From Polytrichum commune (Eukaryota > Streptophyta > Polytrichopsida > Polytrichales > Polytrichaceae): a stretch of 64,000 bases of DNA. Position 1 is the stretch's first letter. Each line of letters starts with the position of its first letter. A model generated the notes under the pieces. It was not told where the DNA came from and made no database searches. It was given only the letters and a program-made list of their open reading frames with translations. Positions 20,113-32,534 of this stretch are shown one piece after another. The stretch spans positions 33,503,180 to 33,567,179 of the forward strand of contig OX485808.1 of the NCBI GenBank assembly GCA_950295325.1, written 5' to 3'. A program made the position numbers and the translations under genes.

Positions 20113-23100
20113 GACACAATTTTCGCAATGACTATCTTTTCTTTACTCCACCTCCATCTAGTCCTCGTCTTTATTCCACACCAACATCTTGGAGTTCTAG
20201 ACAAACGCCACAACATCCTCCACCCCTTGTTGTTAGCCCAAACTCCAACATCCTAGACATCCTCAAAATCTTCCGAAGTCATCTAGGGTGCTCTAGCATT
20301 TTCAATGACATTGATCTTGATTCCCTTCCCATATAGTCTTACCAATTCCTTCCATGGCAATTTAATGGCAATATTATCTTTGACTTGAAGGGTATGTGAT
20401 AATGCTTTACTACATGGATTGTAGATTGGACGGCCACATTTGGACTGTTACAAAGACAACCAACATTTGAAATGACCACAATCTCAAATTTCAATATGCA
20501 ACTTGTGTGGGCCACTTCATTTTCCCGTGAATTCGTGTGTTTTTACGGGCAATCCATAAATTCTCAATATTTTTAAGGGCAACTCGTAAATTTTTGATAT
20601 GTTTACGGGCTGCCCGTAAACAAAGATTATTTTATGGGCTACCTGAAAATAATTCTTTGGAGTTGTGGAATTCATAGTGGGGGTCTGAATATAGACCCTT
20701 GTACATGGGTATAGGCTCTTTGCTCATGATCATGATCTAGCGTTGTCCACTTAACAACTGGTATTGATCTTCTCAAATGAAATAAGAATACAAGATGGCG
20801 AGCGTTGTGGGGACGCAATCAAAACAACTTGCCACGCTCCCTATAGCAAGGAGTGTGGGGAATTTGAAGGAGGAAGTTCAGATCATTGTGGATAACGACA
20901 ATGATGATTCTCTCTTCATGAAAACACTCTAAACCCTAAACCTTGCCCAACATAGTTGCCACCTCTAACTCTCGCCTCACAAATCCCTTCCCTGGAATAT
21001 CACAAAAATATAAGTCATTTGTCGCGATGGACGTTATACAAATTCAAGATTTCAAGTTTCTTCCACAAGGATTTTACACCCACGTAAATTGCATTCCATG
21101 AGTAACTTCATATTGTTGTTGATAATAGAATCCAAACTTGCCCAAATGCTAAAACCCTCGAAGTGGGAAAATGGTGTGCAACCCCCCAAATGTGCAGGAT
21201 GTTTGTGTGGAGCTTGAAATTCACAGTTTTGCAAATTGCCAAGTTCTCCCTCTTGATATCTCAAAGCTCCCGACGAATTGATCAACGATATTTTAAGGTT
21301 TTGCTTCCCACCCTGCCAACTTCGTATAGCAGAGTCCTTGGCAATTAAGCAATGTGTGCACCAGTTGCACAATAGAATACAATTTCTCTTTGCTGAACTC
21401 CCCACGATTAATTGTTTTGCATGTAAAATCATGCATGTCTAATGTACTAGTAAAAATATTTAACACATGTTGTTGGAATCTTGCAAGCTTTTTGGGGCGA
21501 GTATTGAGCTTCAAATTCTTCCTATACTTAATCAATCCAAGCTTCCTCACCAACTACCTCCAAACTACAATTATACCTTGAACCCTCCTTCACGTTATTG
21601 GAACCAGTCACACTAGTGACCACCAAACCCCTCAAAATTTGAGATCCAATTTGAGAATGTTGAGGTCGCCTTTTAGTTAGTAGGTTTCCCTAGCCTTTAG
21701 ACAATGCAACCTACTATTGGCTGGTAAACACAAATCCTATATCTCTAGAGGATTAGGTTAGCTTTGCAATTCTAGATGTCTTAATTCCTTTGTTTGGGTG
21801 ATACTATCTCCTAGATATATTATGAACTCCTTTTAAGTATCTTTGGGTTACATATATAGATGTCTATACTTTTAATGTGGTTCCCCAAAATCTATCCTTT
21901 TAAAGACTTTCATAAAATTCCTTATGGAGTTATGTGCCCAAGTTTGTTCCCCTAAAATCCTAATGTCGAGGTATAGTGTTTATTTTGGTATTTGAGCATT
22001 GTATGACGTACTACTTTTGATTTCCAACATAAATGTTTATGACTATCTCCTAATGAGGTCAAATGTTTAACTCTCATCCCCGATTCATATTACTTAGGAT
22101 CTCAAATTCTTCTTATAAACTTATCGTTCATTATTGAGGGTATGTTTATTGATCTCGAACGTTTCTTGATTGGTATGTTTGCCACTTATAAGGGGAAATC
22201 TTAGGTTAGCACTCAAACGTGATGTGATGAGTAATTTGACCTTCTTGATGGTCTTCGATATGATTCACTTTGGGGTTTCCCTTCCGAATGACGATCTTCC
22301 CTTGTATCAATAAGACCTTATATGCTTTGGGACTTCGGTAATTATTCTAACCATACCTCTTTGAATCATTATGTGAACATACCATGATGATTAACCGAGG
22401 TAATTGAGCCTCGTGATTGATTGCAAGTGCACTTTTGTTTTACTCAAATTCCGAACATCAAAGCTTTGAATTTACAAAATCAAAAGTTCTTTATTTGGTC
22501 AAGGATCTACTTTATTGATCCGGTTGATGAAGTCTTCATGCAATCTCTCTTAATTGACCTGATTGATCAATTCTTTGTATCCTCTCTTTTGTAATTGACC
22601 CGGTCGATCAATTTTCCTTTTATGTTTCAATCGTCTCACAAAGTAATTTTCTCTCTCAAGTACACGATGGAGGTAACACTTTGCTTTTTGCTTTATTTCT
22701 TTGAGTTTTCAAGTTGTCTCACTTTGAACCCTAGTTGGTCCTCAATTTCTTGAAGTACATTTGAGCCTCAACGTGCTTTAAGTAACTCAATTTTTGAAGT
22801 GCTCCGCAATTTGCCTTCACCTTAAAAAAATGCCTTAAGCTTTGAAATTGCTTAGCAAGTTTTCAAGTTACAAATTGCCACAAGTTTCAAATTGCCTTAA
22901 ATCTCAAATTGTCTCATTTTGACACTTCACGTAAATTGATTTAGGGCCGAATGAAGTGCAATAGGGTCTTTAAGTTCCTCTTGTATATAATATGCAAAAT
23001 CTTAAAATAACATTGTTATTCCATAATCCTTGAATTTTTAAAATATTAGATTGTATGTACAATCAAGACATTTTTAGCACACACATATCTATTATTTGAA

Positions 23101-23353
23101 TTGAAATCTAAATATTTTCTAGTATTTGTTTTCCTCGAACATGTGTTAGTTTGAGTATTTTCTACTAACTACCTTTTAGAGTCTAGGGGTCTTCAAAAAG
23201 TTCTAAGTATGGGGTCTTGGTTCGTTGGTTGAAGACCGGGGTCTTGGTTCCCTTCAAACTCCTCCCCCACGTTCCTGAGACGATCGGGTGTTCCCATGGC
23301 CTTTAAGCTCCCTTCAACATTCCCTTCAAGGGAACCTCATCTCTCCTGCGGAT
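20113..23353. other. intergenic DNA with local internal repeats
   Basis: No supported gene. At 20525-20650 the inverted words 'tttacgggc' and 'gcccgtaaa' recur, probably a decayed DNA element. At 22500-22620 a unit containing 'aattgacccggt' and 'gatcaatt' recurs about three times. At 22700-22930 phrases of the type 'caaattgcc' and 'tttcaagtt' are repeated. These may be parts of a decayed retrotransposon, but no LTR pair, primer site or polymerase motif was found. Confidence 0.35.
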
Positions 23354-23361
23354 GCTCATGT

Positions 23362-23730
23362 AAGTGTTCAGGATTGAAGTCTTCAATGCCCTTCAAACGC
23401 GATTTGGCCCTTCAAAATATACCTCTCTCAAAACAACCCCAAACTGAAAATGAAGACGTCATTTGAAGCCCTCAATATAATATGCCCACCACAAGAACCA
23501 ACAAGTGTAGGGCATTGTTAGTACAAGAAATGAAGTTAGATGGTTGATTCTTAATTCTTCACATTGTACCGGAAACATGTACCATAAAATTCATGCACAA
23601 GTTTAACATGAGTTTTGTATTTCATTTCTATATTCTTGGATTGACGTCTTGGATTTGAAGCAACCCTTCAACTGAAAGGCTGAAATTCGATAGCCCTTCA
23701 AAATAATGAGGGCTTCAATCTTGAACATTG
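23362..23730 (+). mobile_element. non-autonomous hAT element, 369 bp, perfect 8-bp TSD
   Basis: Flanked by gctcatgt at 23354-23361 and again at 23731-23738. The ends AAGTGTTCAGGATTGAAG and (reverse) CAATGTTCAAGATTGAAG agree at 15 of 18 positions. Subterminal 'gcccttcaa' words repeat on both sides. The interior keeps the last 16 codons plus stop of a transposase at 23497-23547 (TNKCRALLVQEMKLDG), matching the C-terminus encoded at 34311-34360 on the minus strand (TNKRRALSLQEVELDS). It is thus an internal-deletion derivative of the same hAT family as the 34134-35228 element. It cannot move itself and would need a full-length transposase elsewhere. Confidence 0.85.
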
Positions 23731-23738
23731 GCTCATGT

Positions 23739-24359
23739 TCCTCCTCGTCTTCTCCTTGGTGTTCATCGTGGTCTTCAACAACTCCTTTTCAATTCCTCCT
23801 TGCAATCTTCTTTGTGTCGGTCTTGTTGATTCACGCTTGCTTCCAACCTCCATTGTGTGGTGGCCATATACAAAGAAGTACAGACACGGAGTGCCATGCA
23901 AGGGTAAGAGTTGTTGACTTCTTTGGTGGTTTGCATTAATAGCAGAGCCCATAATATAGGGAGAGAAATATACATGACGATAAGGAATGAGATTTGAACT
24001 GATGAGAGCATCCGTTCCCTAGGGTTTCGGGATCGCAGAGAGTGAGTGACATTAATTACAAAGGTTGATGTTACGGAGTTTAGGGTGTAAGTTAGTTACT
24101 GCAAGCCAATTATTCAACTTCTTTTCCACACTTGGATATTTTGTCCTGTACACACGTGGTGGTCTGTGGCAGGCATCTAGAAATTTGAGCTTGTGGGGCT
24201 CGAGGGACATGCAATTGCAAGCACATCTTCTGCAGTAATTGATGTTGGCAGTAAACTTGAAGAACTCGTCATTCGTGTTGGAATTAATCCAATCATTTGT
24301 TGGGAAGTCAAATAATTAAGTTAGAGGTGAGCAGTAGCATACCTCGTATCTACATGGTC
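23739..24359. other. intergenic DNA, no gene recognised
   Basis: Overlapping short frames near 23700-24010 show no known family. Nothing else is seen. Confidence 0.35.
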
Positions 24360-24580
24360 GAGGAGAACTGGCAGTTATTAGTTACAGATGAACCGGTTGA
24401 AGTTCAAGACTGCAGGAGAATTACCGATCATTTTAGAGGAATTTATAGAATATACTCCAATTTAATGAAGGAAAACCGGAGGATGTCAACATGGAAACCG
24501 GTTGGACTTGCAAACACTCGGATCTCAACCGATGATTATGCCCAAACAATCTCCACGACCACTGCCTCATATAATTCAAG
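24360..24580 (+). repeat. AACCGGTT dispersed repeat, copy A
   Basis: About 210 bp with two AACCGGTT palindromes roughly 105 bp apart ('gatgaaccggttgaag' and 'gaaaccggttggac'), separated by 'ttttagaggaatttat' and 'ggatgtcaacatg', and ending 'tatgcccaaacaatctcc'. The same order of phrases recurs in five other places in this window. Non-coding. Confidence 0.65.
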
Positions 24581-24599
24581 TATGATCCTTCAAGTTAAT

Positions 24600-24825
24600 G
24601 AATGGGGAGAAACTGACCGCTACAGTAACTTAGTTACAGATGAGCCGGTTGAAGTTCATGACATCAGGAAAATTTACCGATCGTTTACAGGGAATAGATG
24701 GCATCTGTGTCAATTTAATAAAGAAATGCTGGAAGATTATAACATGGAACCAGTTGGACTTGGAAACACGTGAATCTTGACTGGTTATGCCCAAAAATCT
24801 CCCTGGACACTGTTTCAAGTGGAGC
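24600..24825 (+). repeat. AACCGGTT dispersed repeat, copy B
   Basis: A head-to-tail neighbour of copy A. It starts ggggagaaactgac, holds 'gatgagccggttgaag' and 'ggaaccagttggac' and ends 'tatgcccaaaaatctccc'. The short matching termini ggggaga and tctccc could be minimal inverted ends. Confidence 0.65.
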
Positions 24826-25274
24826 AAGCACCCTCCTGCAACACTTGAACTCGATAAACGAAAACATTATATATGTACGTCCATCAATTGCGTGTGAAGC
24901 ACATTTACTGGATTTTTATTTCTCAGAGCGAAAGTACCCGATTCGGTGATGGATGTAAGTCTAGTTAAACCCTCGGCTTGATCCTCACTGCAAACTCGGC
25001 ATATGTGTCGGTGAATGTTTCACCAAGGATTGTCGCGACTCACGCCTGCAAGTGTTTTGATTTTCTCATGAAATCATGTCCTTGTTCTTTAAAAAGACTG
25101 CAATGCCTTCAAACGAGCGTCGCACTTGGGTTCTCCTTCATAGTATCGATTCGCATGTGTTCAGATCATTATCATGATTGAATCTGTTCATGCGAAGGGA
25201 TCAAGTTCAGTCTCCCAAGTTTATTAAGACCAGACGTGTGTGACATTTCTAATCATTTTCTTCGAGTCTCATCA
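24826..25274. other. intergenic DNA
   Basis: Separates the head-to-tail AACCGGTT repeats A and B from the inverted copy C. No gene or repeat recognised. Confidence 0.35.
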
Positions 25275-25510
25275 TGAATCGGTGTCTGTGGAGATTTTTG
25301 GGCATAATTGGTCCAGATCCTGGTGTTTCCAAGATGAACCGGTTCCATGTTGACATCTTTTGGCGTTTCTTTATTAAATGCAAGAATATTCGGTTGATTC
25401 CTCTAACTCAATATGGAATTTCTCTGAAGCCGTGAATTTGGATTAATCGTTTCTCAAACTCAACCGGTTCATCTGTAACTAGCGGTCGGTTCAGCCTGTT
25501 CATTGTCACG
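25275..25510 (-). repeat. AACCGGTT dispersed repeat, copy C (inverted)
   Basis: Reverse orientation: 'ggagatttttgggcataat', then 'gatgaaccggttccatg', 'ttgacatcttttgg' and 'ctcaaccggttcatctgt'. With copies A and B it brackets about 450 bp, so the trio forms an inverted-repeat cluster. Confidence 0.6.
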
Positions 25511-26081
25511 AATTGTAGATACTAGACTAGAGCTTTGTGTTGAGGCTCTGATCCAAAGTCTGCATTAAACTCTTTTTGTGGAGTCCCTACTAGTGTTGAT
25601 CTGGTATATGCATAGGTGAATGCATGCGTATCAACAATCAACATCAATAATTGCACCAATGGACTTACTTGTGGGTACCAAAATCGTGATATCAATCAAA
25701 TATTGATTTGGTGGTTATGTCAAGGTGAGGGAATATTTGCATAGATTCCAAAGTTATCATATGCGTCAACGCCATTCTAAACCACATTGATACAAGGACA
25801 AAATTGCACATGTATGAAGATTTTGGTATGGTGTATATTGATCTGAGTGGTAACGAAAATAAAAATATTGTCAAAATACATCTACCCAAACCCTATTGAC
25901 ACCAAAAACTGTGAAATCCTCATTATAGATACCCGAATGGTATTCAAAACGGGTGACAATACCAAACCAACTTTGGTACATACACTGTTATTTCTTAATC
26001 GCATCCTTCGTCAAGCAAATACCAACACATGTATGAACCCAAATATGTACTTTCTTGATAGTTTTGTGACAATAATGACAA
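25511..26081. other. intergenic DNA, no gene recognised
   Basis: The only item noted is a gctctgatccaa word near 25540 (discussed under rejected observations). Nothing else is seen. Confidence 0.35.
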
Positions 26082-26236
26082 CATAACATTACTCAACGAC
26101 GTGGGCCCTTAGAATATAACAATGGGATGTTGAGAGCTCAATTTGAATCTTAGTCTTCCTACGCAACTTTCCGAGCATCCAATAGTTATATTCCTGAAGG
26201 CTCACACAACGAGAATTGAACGATGAGTAATGTTAT
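26082..26236. mobile_element. stem-loop MITE, CATAACATTA family, copy T1
   Basis: Inverted ends cataacattactcaacg and gatgagtaatgttatc. The arms go on pairing inward: 'gggcccttagaatataac...gggatg' against 'gcatccaatagttatattcc'. The interior resembles 40930-41075. 155 bp, non-coding. Confidence 0.6.
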
Positions 26237-26959
26237 CAAAGAAAATTGTAGGGATAGGTATATATTTGTCTTTAGTTCAAAGACATTTTTAGTTGTTTGT
26301 TGCCAATTTATACTCCTTTATAAACATGTGTCGTGGAATCTGCAAAGAAGTCGATTCACAATTTGTGAGTTACACCGACTTTTGATGAGTTTCTTTGAGA
26401 ACAAACTTTATTCGAGTTAGTAGGCTTGCAAGCATCGCAGTGCATTGACTACACCATGTCTCCATTTAGTACCATGTATGCTTCAGTTTGAGTAGGGAGT
26501 ATCATTTTATTTTGTCCCCTCAAAGAATGGAAGTGTTTGATCCTCTTTCTAAGCATTATTACTGAAGGAAAAATACTTGCACGTCCACCATATGAGTTCT
26601 AAGCAATCATCTTGTGTCGGTGAAAGAAACTTACACATCAACCACAATGGTAGATTTATAGATTTATGAGTGACAAAAGATGTTGGACAATTACTTAGGA
26701 CTCATATGATTGTAGTGGCGGTGTCACAGTCGTTGTTGAATTGGACCAAGAATTGTCTCTTGTGGTTACCGATTGCAAATCACATTAATGATTGTTCATG
26801 TCAAGTTTCAAATCTGGAGTTGAGATCATGTGAAAGTTGTAAGAGGTCAAAGTGATGAAGATTCTATGTCTCTTCAAACGATCACATAGACCATCCTAAT
26901 CTACCTAGAATGGTGTCTACATTCTAAGAATCATGAATCGAGGTTGTATGTATCTATGT
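26237..26959. other. intergenic DNA, no gene recognised
   Basis: Only short frames of no known family. Nothing else is seen. Confidence 0.3.
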
Positions 26960-27185
26960 CTGGGTAGAACTGACAGTTAGGTACAAATGAACCGGTTGAG
27001 TTTGTGAAATAATTGGGTGAAGTTCGAGACTTCAGGAGAATTACATATCATTTTAAAGGAATCTATATAATATACCTCAAATGAATAAAGCAAAACAGGA
27101 AGATGTCAACATGTAACCGGTTGAATTTAAAATCACTAGGATCTTGACCGACTATGCCCAAAAACTTCCTAGGCACTGGTACGTA
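26960..27185 (+). repeat. AACCGGTT dispersed repeat, copy D
   Basis: Contains 'gatgaaccggttgag'-like and 'gtaaccggttgaat' words about 130 bp apart with 'ttttaaaggaatctat' and 'gatgtcaacatg' between, ending 'tatgcccaaaaacttcc'. One side has a short duplicated 'gaagttc' segment compared with copy A. Confidence 0.6.
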
Positions 27186-28361
27186 TCAACATGTAATCAA
27201 ATCTCATCATAGGTCATGTCTTTTTGTTGTCCATTCTTGACCTTTACAAGCCCTACCATATACCACTCAAAACATAGAGCCACACACCTTATAAGTGTCT
27301 TATAACAATTGTGGATGTCATGGTTTAATAAAGTTGTCACAACCCTTTGGACGCAAAATTATCATAAAGAAACAATAAAATGTTGGAAACACACAGAATA
27401 TGACCCATAAATTACCGCAATCAAAATCAAAGGATGGAGAATCATCGTCATCACCGCAAGAGTCAGAGGCACCATACATAAGATGTCCATATAACAACCA
27501 AAGAGATTACGCCCCCTCCCCCCACCCCACACACACACACACACATCAAAACATTAACAAAAAAAAATCACCTAACCTAATGAAAACCTAGGCTACTTTA
27601 GAAAATTCACATAGATTAGATGAACTAACCCAATAGAACCCACCTCTCACAAAGGAGTCAGTAAACTTTAGAGTGTTACCCTGCTCACCCACATACATTC
27701 TAAGATGAGCAAACTCATATTAGCATCAGTGTAAATTAACCAACATTCACCTTTTTTTAATTTCTTATTGATGCGTGACTTGATTACATGATGTTTTGAG
27801 TTTGTTTTGCAAAATGGCACCATGACATACTATTACAAAACAAAAGTGGTAAACAAGAATAGTACTAATTGGTATAATTTTAGCATAATTATTCCTACAT
27901 TACACCACCCTTTGGAAATTTTGTGATACTAGATCAAACACCAAATATTTGACCAAGTCAAAAATGAGCTTCGTAATAACTAAGCAACAAGCCCCCCCCC
28001 CCTCTTGGTCATGTACGATCCGTCACATGCACTAGCCTATACTTATGTTACGTAGTCCAACTAGGCTAATCCGACCAGTCAATGGTGGTCAACATGCCAC
28101 GTCACCACCAAGACTTGATTACTCAGCACGTCTATTGAAGCCGGGTGGCACGATGACGTGACCCCAAAAACAAACAATTACAAGAAAATAAGGAGAAATA
28201 TAAATGTTTGTGGGCCCAAAGGTAGATGATGATGCTATGAATGACGAAACACGTGCTTGATCCACATCATAAGGCACTTTAAAATATGCTACATATAATA
28301 AAGGGCTTGGGCTTCGTGGTGGCTTTGTATGTAAACTCATCCCATGGTGGATGAAGGGACT
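27186..28361. other. intergenic DNA, AC microsatellite
   Basis: An (AC)n run at about 27527-27545 and a C-tract at about 27992-28001. A hairpin-like 'gttgaccac'/'gtggtcaac' context near 28085 was not resolved. No gene. Confidence 0.35.
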
Positions 28362-28569
28362 CTACACTAGATATTTTATTTAAGTGTTACATACTATTTT
28401 GAATAAGGAATTTTTACTATTATTTATTGTATATCTCATTCTTTTTACCAACAAATGTCATGTTGGTTGTTTGGAGATTATAAAACATTAGCACCTTTAC
28501 TTGGTAAAAAAGTACATCAGTAGTAAAATGATATAGTAAGTGACATTAAATATCATATTTAGTGTAGTG
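28362..28569. mobile_element. CACTACACTAAAT-ended MITE, family K copy 1
   Basis: Left end ctacactagatattttattt, right end (reverse) CACTACACTAAATATGATAT. The arms extend about 45 bp. The interior phrase 'ttggtaaaaaagtacatcag' is shared with the copies at 28624, 50561 and 60897. The CACTA start suggests the CMC/EnSpm group; no 3-bp duplication could be fixed. Confidence 0.55.
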
Positions 28570-28623
28570 AAAGAAGTTCCTTACAAGTTGCGGGTTGACT
28601 CATTACAACCGGAAACCACTAGA

Positions 28624-28799
28624 CTACATTATTTTGTATAATTAGTGTGGTTATCATTTAATGTTACACATTGCTATAACATATGACTGAGAATATGATA
28701 TAACTTAGTTGGTAAAAAAAAAATTAATGTTAGTTTTAAAAAAAGCTATAGCAACATGTTACTCCGAATGGTAACCTACACTAATCAAACCAAATAGTG
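28624..28799. mobile_element. CACTA-like MITE, family K copy 2
   Basis: Left arm ctacattattttgtataatt...cacattgctataac, right arm (reverse) cactatttggtttgattagt...catgttgctatagc. The inside has the family phrase 'ttggtaaaaaaaaa'. Only 55 bp from copy 1; non-coding. Confidence 0.5.
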
Positions 28800-29684
28800 C
28801 AGTTTGGGGGTCTATGATGCCAATTCTAGTTTTCAATTGTATAGAAATACTAATTGCTATGTTCACCTCATGGATAAGAGTCTCTAAATTCTAGCATAAT
28901 GAATTGTTTGAGAGACATAGAAATAAAATGCTTTCCCAATATTACTTCGACCACTTGATGACATTTAAAGAATTGGTGACAAGAGGACATGGCAACTATG
29001 ACCCTTACTTGGCACACATCAAGGCAAGACATGATTGGAGGCGAAAGATAGTTGTGCAATGTGAGGCGCTTGGAGATTGATGCTATGAATGTCAAATTAT
29101 TCTATGTGATCTTAACCATGACATGGTGTAAGAAAAGAAAAGAAAAAATACCAGTCAAATTCTTAACTTGGCATGAATGTGAGCTCGTTAACCTCGTACT
29201 TATCATGAGGCGGTGTATGCTAAGGTATGTGGACCTTATGCCATCACTCTTCTTAATTGAACACCTATGTTTGAGCGGTGTGTTGCAGGGCTTGCAGTTC
29301 AAGGACATGTGCTCAAAATATATTAACAACTCTTTATAGATTCAATTTGAAGAGCCTATGTCATCGTTAAAAAAGATTGTGAATTTCACTTTTACATCTT
29401 GTACCTTGCATCTTAACTCCGATACAAAAAATTGACATGACAATCTTCATGGTTTTACAATTGATGACCGGATGATACATTTCCCAATCTGATCCAACAA
29501 AGAGAGGTAATTATCACATGCGAGCATACCTCTTATTCATCCAACATAAAAAACCCTAAAATAGTATGTACCTCAAAGGTTACTTTTTGTGTTGACTTGA
29601 CACCGGAACTAGAATCAATCTACACCATTGTGATATTTAGTGTCACATACACTATTTGCAAGGGGGAATTGATTAAAGAGAACA
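28800..29684. other. intergenic DNA, no gene recognised
   Basis: A 95-codon frame at 29052-29339 has no family match. Nothing else is seen. Confidence 0.3.
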
Positions 29685-29985
29685 ACCAATTATGTTACGA
29701 CATTTAGTGTAGCACATTGGGATACTTGAGATGATGGTTTTTCATTTAAGTGTCATGCAAGTGGAAGATATAACTGAGCATACTAATGCTAAGTGTCATT
29801 TATGTACACTTTAGACAACTTATAGAATTTTGTGTAACATAGGCATACACCTCATAGCTTTACCAAACATATCAATTCTAATATATTAGTTAGCGCACTT
29901 GAAAGCCAAGTGTCATAAGATGACACTTATGATAGAGTTGTTGATCATTAGTGTAACCTAATATATGCCTCAAATAGGTCAAATG
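29685..29985 (-). repeat. dispersed repeat family D, copy 1
   Basis: In reverse orientation it shares ordered phrases with 32535-32865 and 36880-37140: 'aagtgtcat', 'gagcatactaatgctaagtgtcat', 'tgtaacataggcat', 'gaaagccaagtgtcat' and 'gttgttgatcat'. No coding content or clear ends. Confidence 0.5.
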
Positions 29986-30415
29986 ACTCTATTACACATG
30001 TGACAATAAATACCATGAACAAATGTAATCGAGATCATTTGAGATTAATCATCCACAAATCTACAGAGGCCCAAATGTTTATGTTGATTGGATGAAATAT
30101 ACGCTTATATGCTATAATTCCCTCTCTCCCAATCCAATGGCCAAAATTGTTTGTTGAGTTGAAAGTGCCCATGATAGGGCCACATACCTTTCTCATATAT
30201 CATTCCAACTTTCTAACTTGGGATGTTTCTATTTAACTTACACCATCATAGCACAAAAGATAACTTACAACAAACGCAAGAAACTCTACCGTGGCAAGAA
30301 TGGGGGAATTTCGAAGCACATGTTTAGGGTGAAGATTCACGGCAACTACACTAAATTTTTAAGTTAGTGCAGGCCACACTCTCATGCCACATCACCGACC
30401 CACAAAAATGAGCAT
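29986..30415. other. intergenic DNA
   Basis: No gene or repeat recognised. Confidence 0.3.
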
Positions 30416-30418
30416 TAA

Positions 30419-30897
30419 GGGCTACTTTACACTAGAGCTCGAGGACCCTTGAGATGTGATATACAAATTATGTGATTAGTCAAGAAGTCCAAGTTTACAC
30501 TAGAGCACGAGGGCTTGGGGGCTTGGGGGAACAAAGAGATTTGAATAGTTGGAAATCATGCATGGCACCAAGTGGATAATGTTTCATGGTCTACCGGATG
30601 TTGCGTTTGACCCATCAAGAAGAGGTGGGTTTCACGCAAAACTACAGGCCATGCAAGCAATGAAATTGTCATTGGCTCCTAGCAATATTATATTTCCATG
30701 GTGGGTCCCATACTGCCTACTCTTTTGAATTTTCCATGTTGGTCAAGATGGTCCACTTTCACTTTTACACTAAGCTTGTGGGCCCATCAATAGCAAAATT
30801 AGATTTATGTTTCCTAGCATACAACATTTGGATGATTTTCCAAAGACCCTTAGATTTACATGCACATAGACTTCTTGGTCTATGTGTAAAGCGGCCC
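30419..30897. mobile_element. PIF/Harbinger-like element, 479 bp, TAA duplication
   Basis: TAA at 30416-30418 and again at 30898-30900. The inverted ends are GGGCTACTTTACACTAGA and GGGCCGCTTTACACATAGA (right end, reversed). A 3-bp TWA target site with GGGC ends fits PIF/Harbinger. The interior has a related end 'tttacactagagcacgaggg' near 30495 and 'acccatcaagaagaggtggg', as in the 17.4 kb element. No transposase. Confidence 0.7.
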
Positions 30898-30900
30898 TAA

Positions 30901-30954
30901 GACGAATCACTTTGTGCCCAATAAAATCACATGACTCACTAATTATGAGCCACA

Positions 30955-31002
<48 letters not shown>

Positions 31003-31565
31003 CTAGTGTTGGTGTGAATAATAGACCCTTCACCTTCATCATAGCCATGAGCTCAGACACAATAAGCATAGACTATTGTGAGTCACTAAATGACAACAAG
31101 TGGCATACACAATGTGGCCCCAAGTGGCACTAACACTTGTATATTTGTACATAAATTAGTAATTTGTAACAAGACAATACGTCAGTTTTAATAGGTTTAA
31201 TTGTTAATGTGGGTTTACTTTATTCATGGGTCCTCGGAATTGAATCCTATGGCTAAGTAATGTTATGTGGGCTACATGCACAATCTAGTTTTGCTAAGAA
31301 CCTCACACTAATTGTGGCTTTCATGTCCTATAAGAAGTACACTAAAAAAATCCTAATACTGTGGGCCACATTAATGTTCAGCCCGCACTAAATTTGTAGT
31401 AAAAAATTTAGTGTGGAGCACATTAATTTTTATTCTGGAAAATTATTTGGGTGATTCTTTTATTTTGTGTTACTTTAGTCCTATAGCTAATATTCAATGT
31501 GTTGGTGGATATTTTCATGAAGACTTACGGGAAGACGTGGGGTCTTGGACCCCACATTAACTCCA
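30901..31565. repeat. intergenic DNA with (GA)20 microsatellite
   Basis: A perfect GA dinucleotide run of 40 bp at 30961-31000. The phrase 'gtgggccacatt' recurs at 31360-31590. No gene. Confidence 0.45.
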
Positions 31566-31569
31566 CCTT

Positions 31570-32140
31570 GCTTAAAAATTAGTGTGGGCCACAATAATTA
31601 TTTTCATGCTAAGATTCCAGTCACACTAATAGAACTATTTAGTGTAGCATGACAAAATGAGAAACAAATATCTAAATGGCAAGAATCTAAGGGCCACTTC
31701 ACACACAAGCCAAGTGCCGTGACCATGTAAATGTGAGGGCCCTTGACTCTCATCCAAAGGTTGTAACAATTGTCAAAACTCTTCAACTCCAACAAGGTTT
31801 GCCTAGATTTGTGTCAAGCCTACCTTTTGCAGGTTGGCTTGACGCAAATTCCAATAAACCATGAAACACCATCCATAAAATTCTGCCATGTAGGAACCCA
31901 TATAGACTTTCCATCCATGCTAATTTCTTTGAGCCCTTAGGCCTTCACCTTCGAGCGTGAAGTGAACTTGGACAGTCTCAACCATTTAGTCTAATGAGAG
32001 ATCTTAGAATGGAATGGTCACGAACCTTCAGTCTCGTGACCCCATCTTGACTAAAAAATTAGTGTATACCACGATGCTTTTCCACCCACACTAATAGGAT
32101 CATTTAGTGTAGCATGGTACAATGAGGAAAAAGTATCCTA
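31570..32140 (+). mobile_element. Harbinger-like element (31688-32045) between two copies of its flank
   Basis: The element starts taagggccacttcacacaca and matches the reverse of 17340-17691. Its flanks are similar to each other: 'aaaattagtgtgggccac...tttagtgtagcatgacaaaatgag' (about 31573-31660) and 'aaaattagtgtataccac...tttagtgtagcatggtacaatgag' (about 32051-32125). Either an older tandem duplication was invaded or a larger element carries a nested one. Confidence 0.5.
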
Positions 32141-32294
32141 ATAACAAGCATCTAATATGTTACCGTAGTTCCCATGCACCGGAACCCACATGGTGGGGGA
32201 GCTTCTCTCATTATTTACGTGAACATGTGTTAAGTTAGCTTAGTTTCTATACCCGGGGCATGTAAGTAAGGGATTTGGGCATGTGAAGCCTTGC

Positions 32295-32485
32295 CATCTG
32301 AGGAGATTTTTGGACACATGATCAGTTGAGATCCTTGTGTTTCCAAGTCCAACCGGTTACATGTTGACATCTTTTGGTTCTTCTTTACTAATTTGAAATA
32401 CATTCTCCGAATTCATATTAAACAATGGGTAATTTTCCTGAAGTCTTGAACTTCAACTTGTTATTTTTCAAAACTCAATTACATC
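32295..32485 (-). repeat. AACCGGTT dispersed repeat, copy E
   Basis: Reverse orientation: 'gagatttttgg', 'gtgtttccaagtccaaccggt', 'tacatgttgacatctttt' and 'cttgaacttcaacttg'. The second AACCGGTT is lost by mutation (ctcaattacatcg). Confidence 0.55.
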
Positions 32486-32534
32486 GTTTATGGAATTTAG
32501 TGTTACTTACCTTATTTTGAGGCGTATGCTAGGT

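Noticed and set aside
24297..24773. 158-codon frame as a gene
   Set aside because: It lies entirely on AACCGGTT repeat copies A and B, and the other copies are full of stops.
25530..25560. gctctgatccaa, close to the complement of a tRNA-Met primer-binding site
   Set aside because: Two mismatches in the core and no LTR ends or direct repeats were found next to it.
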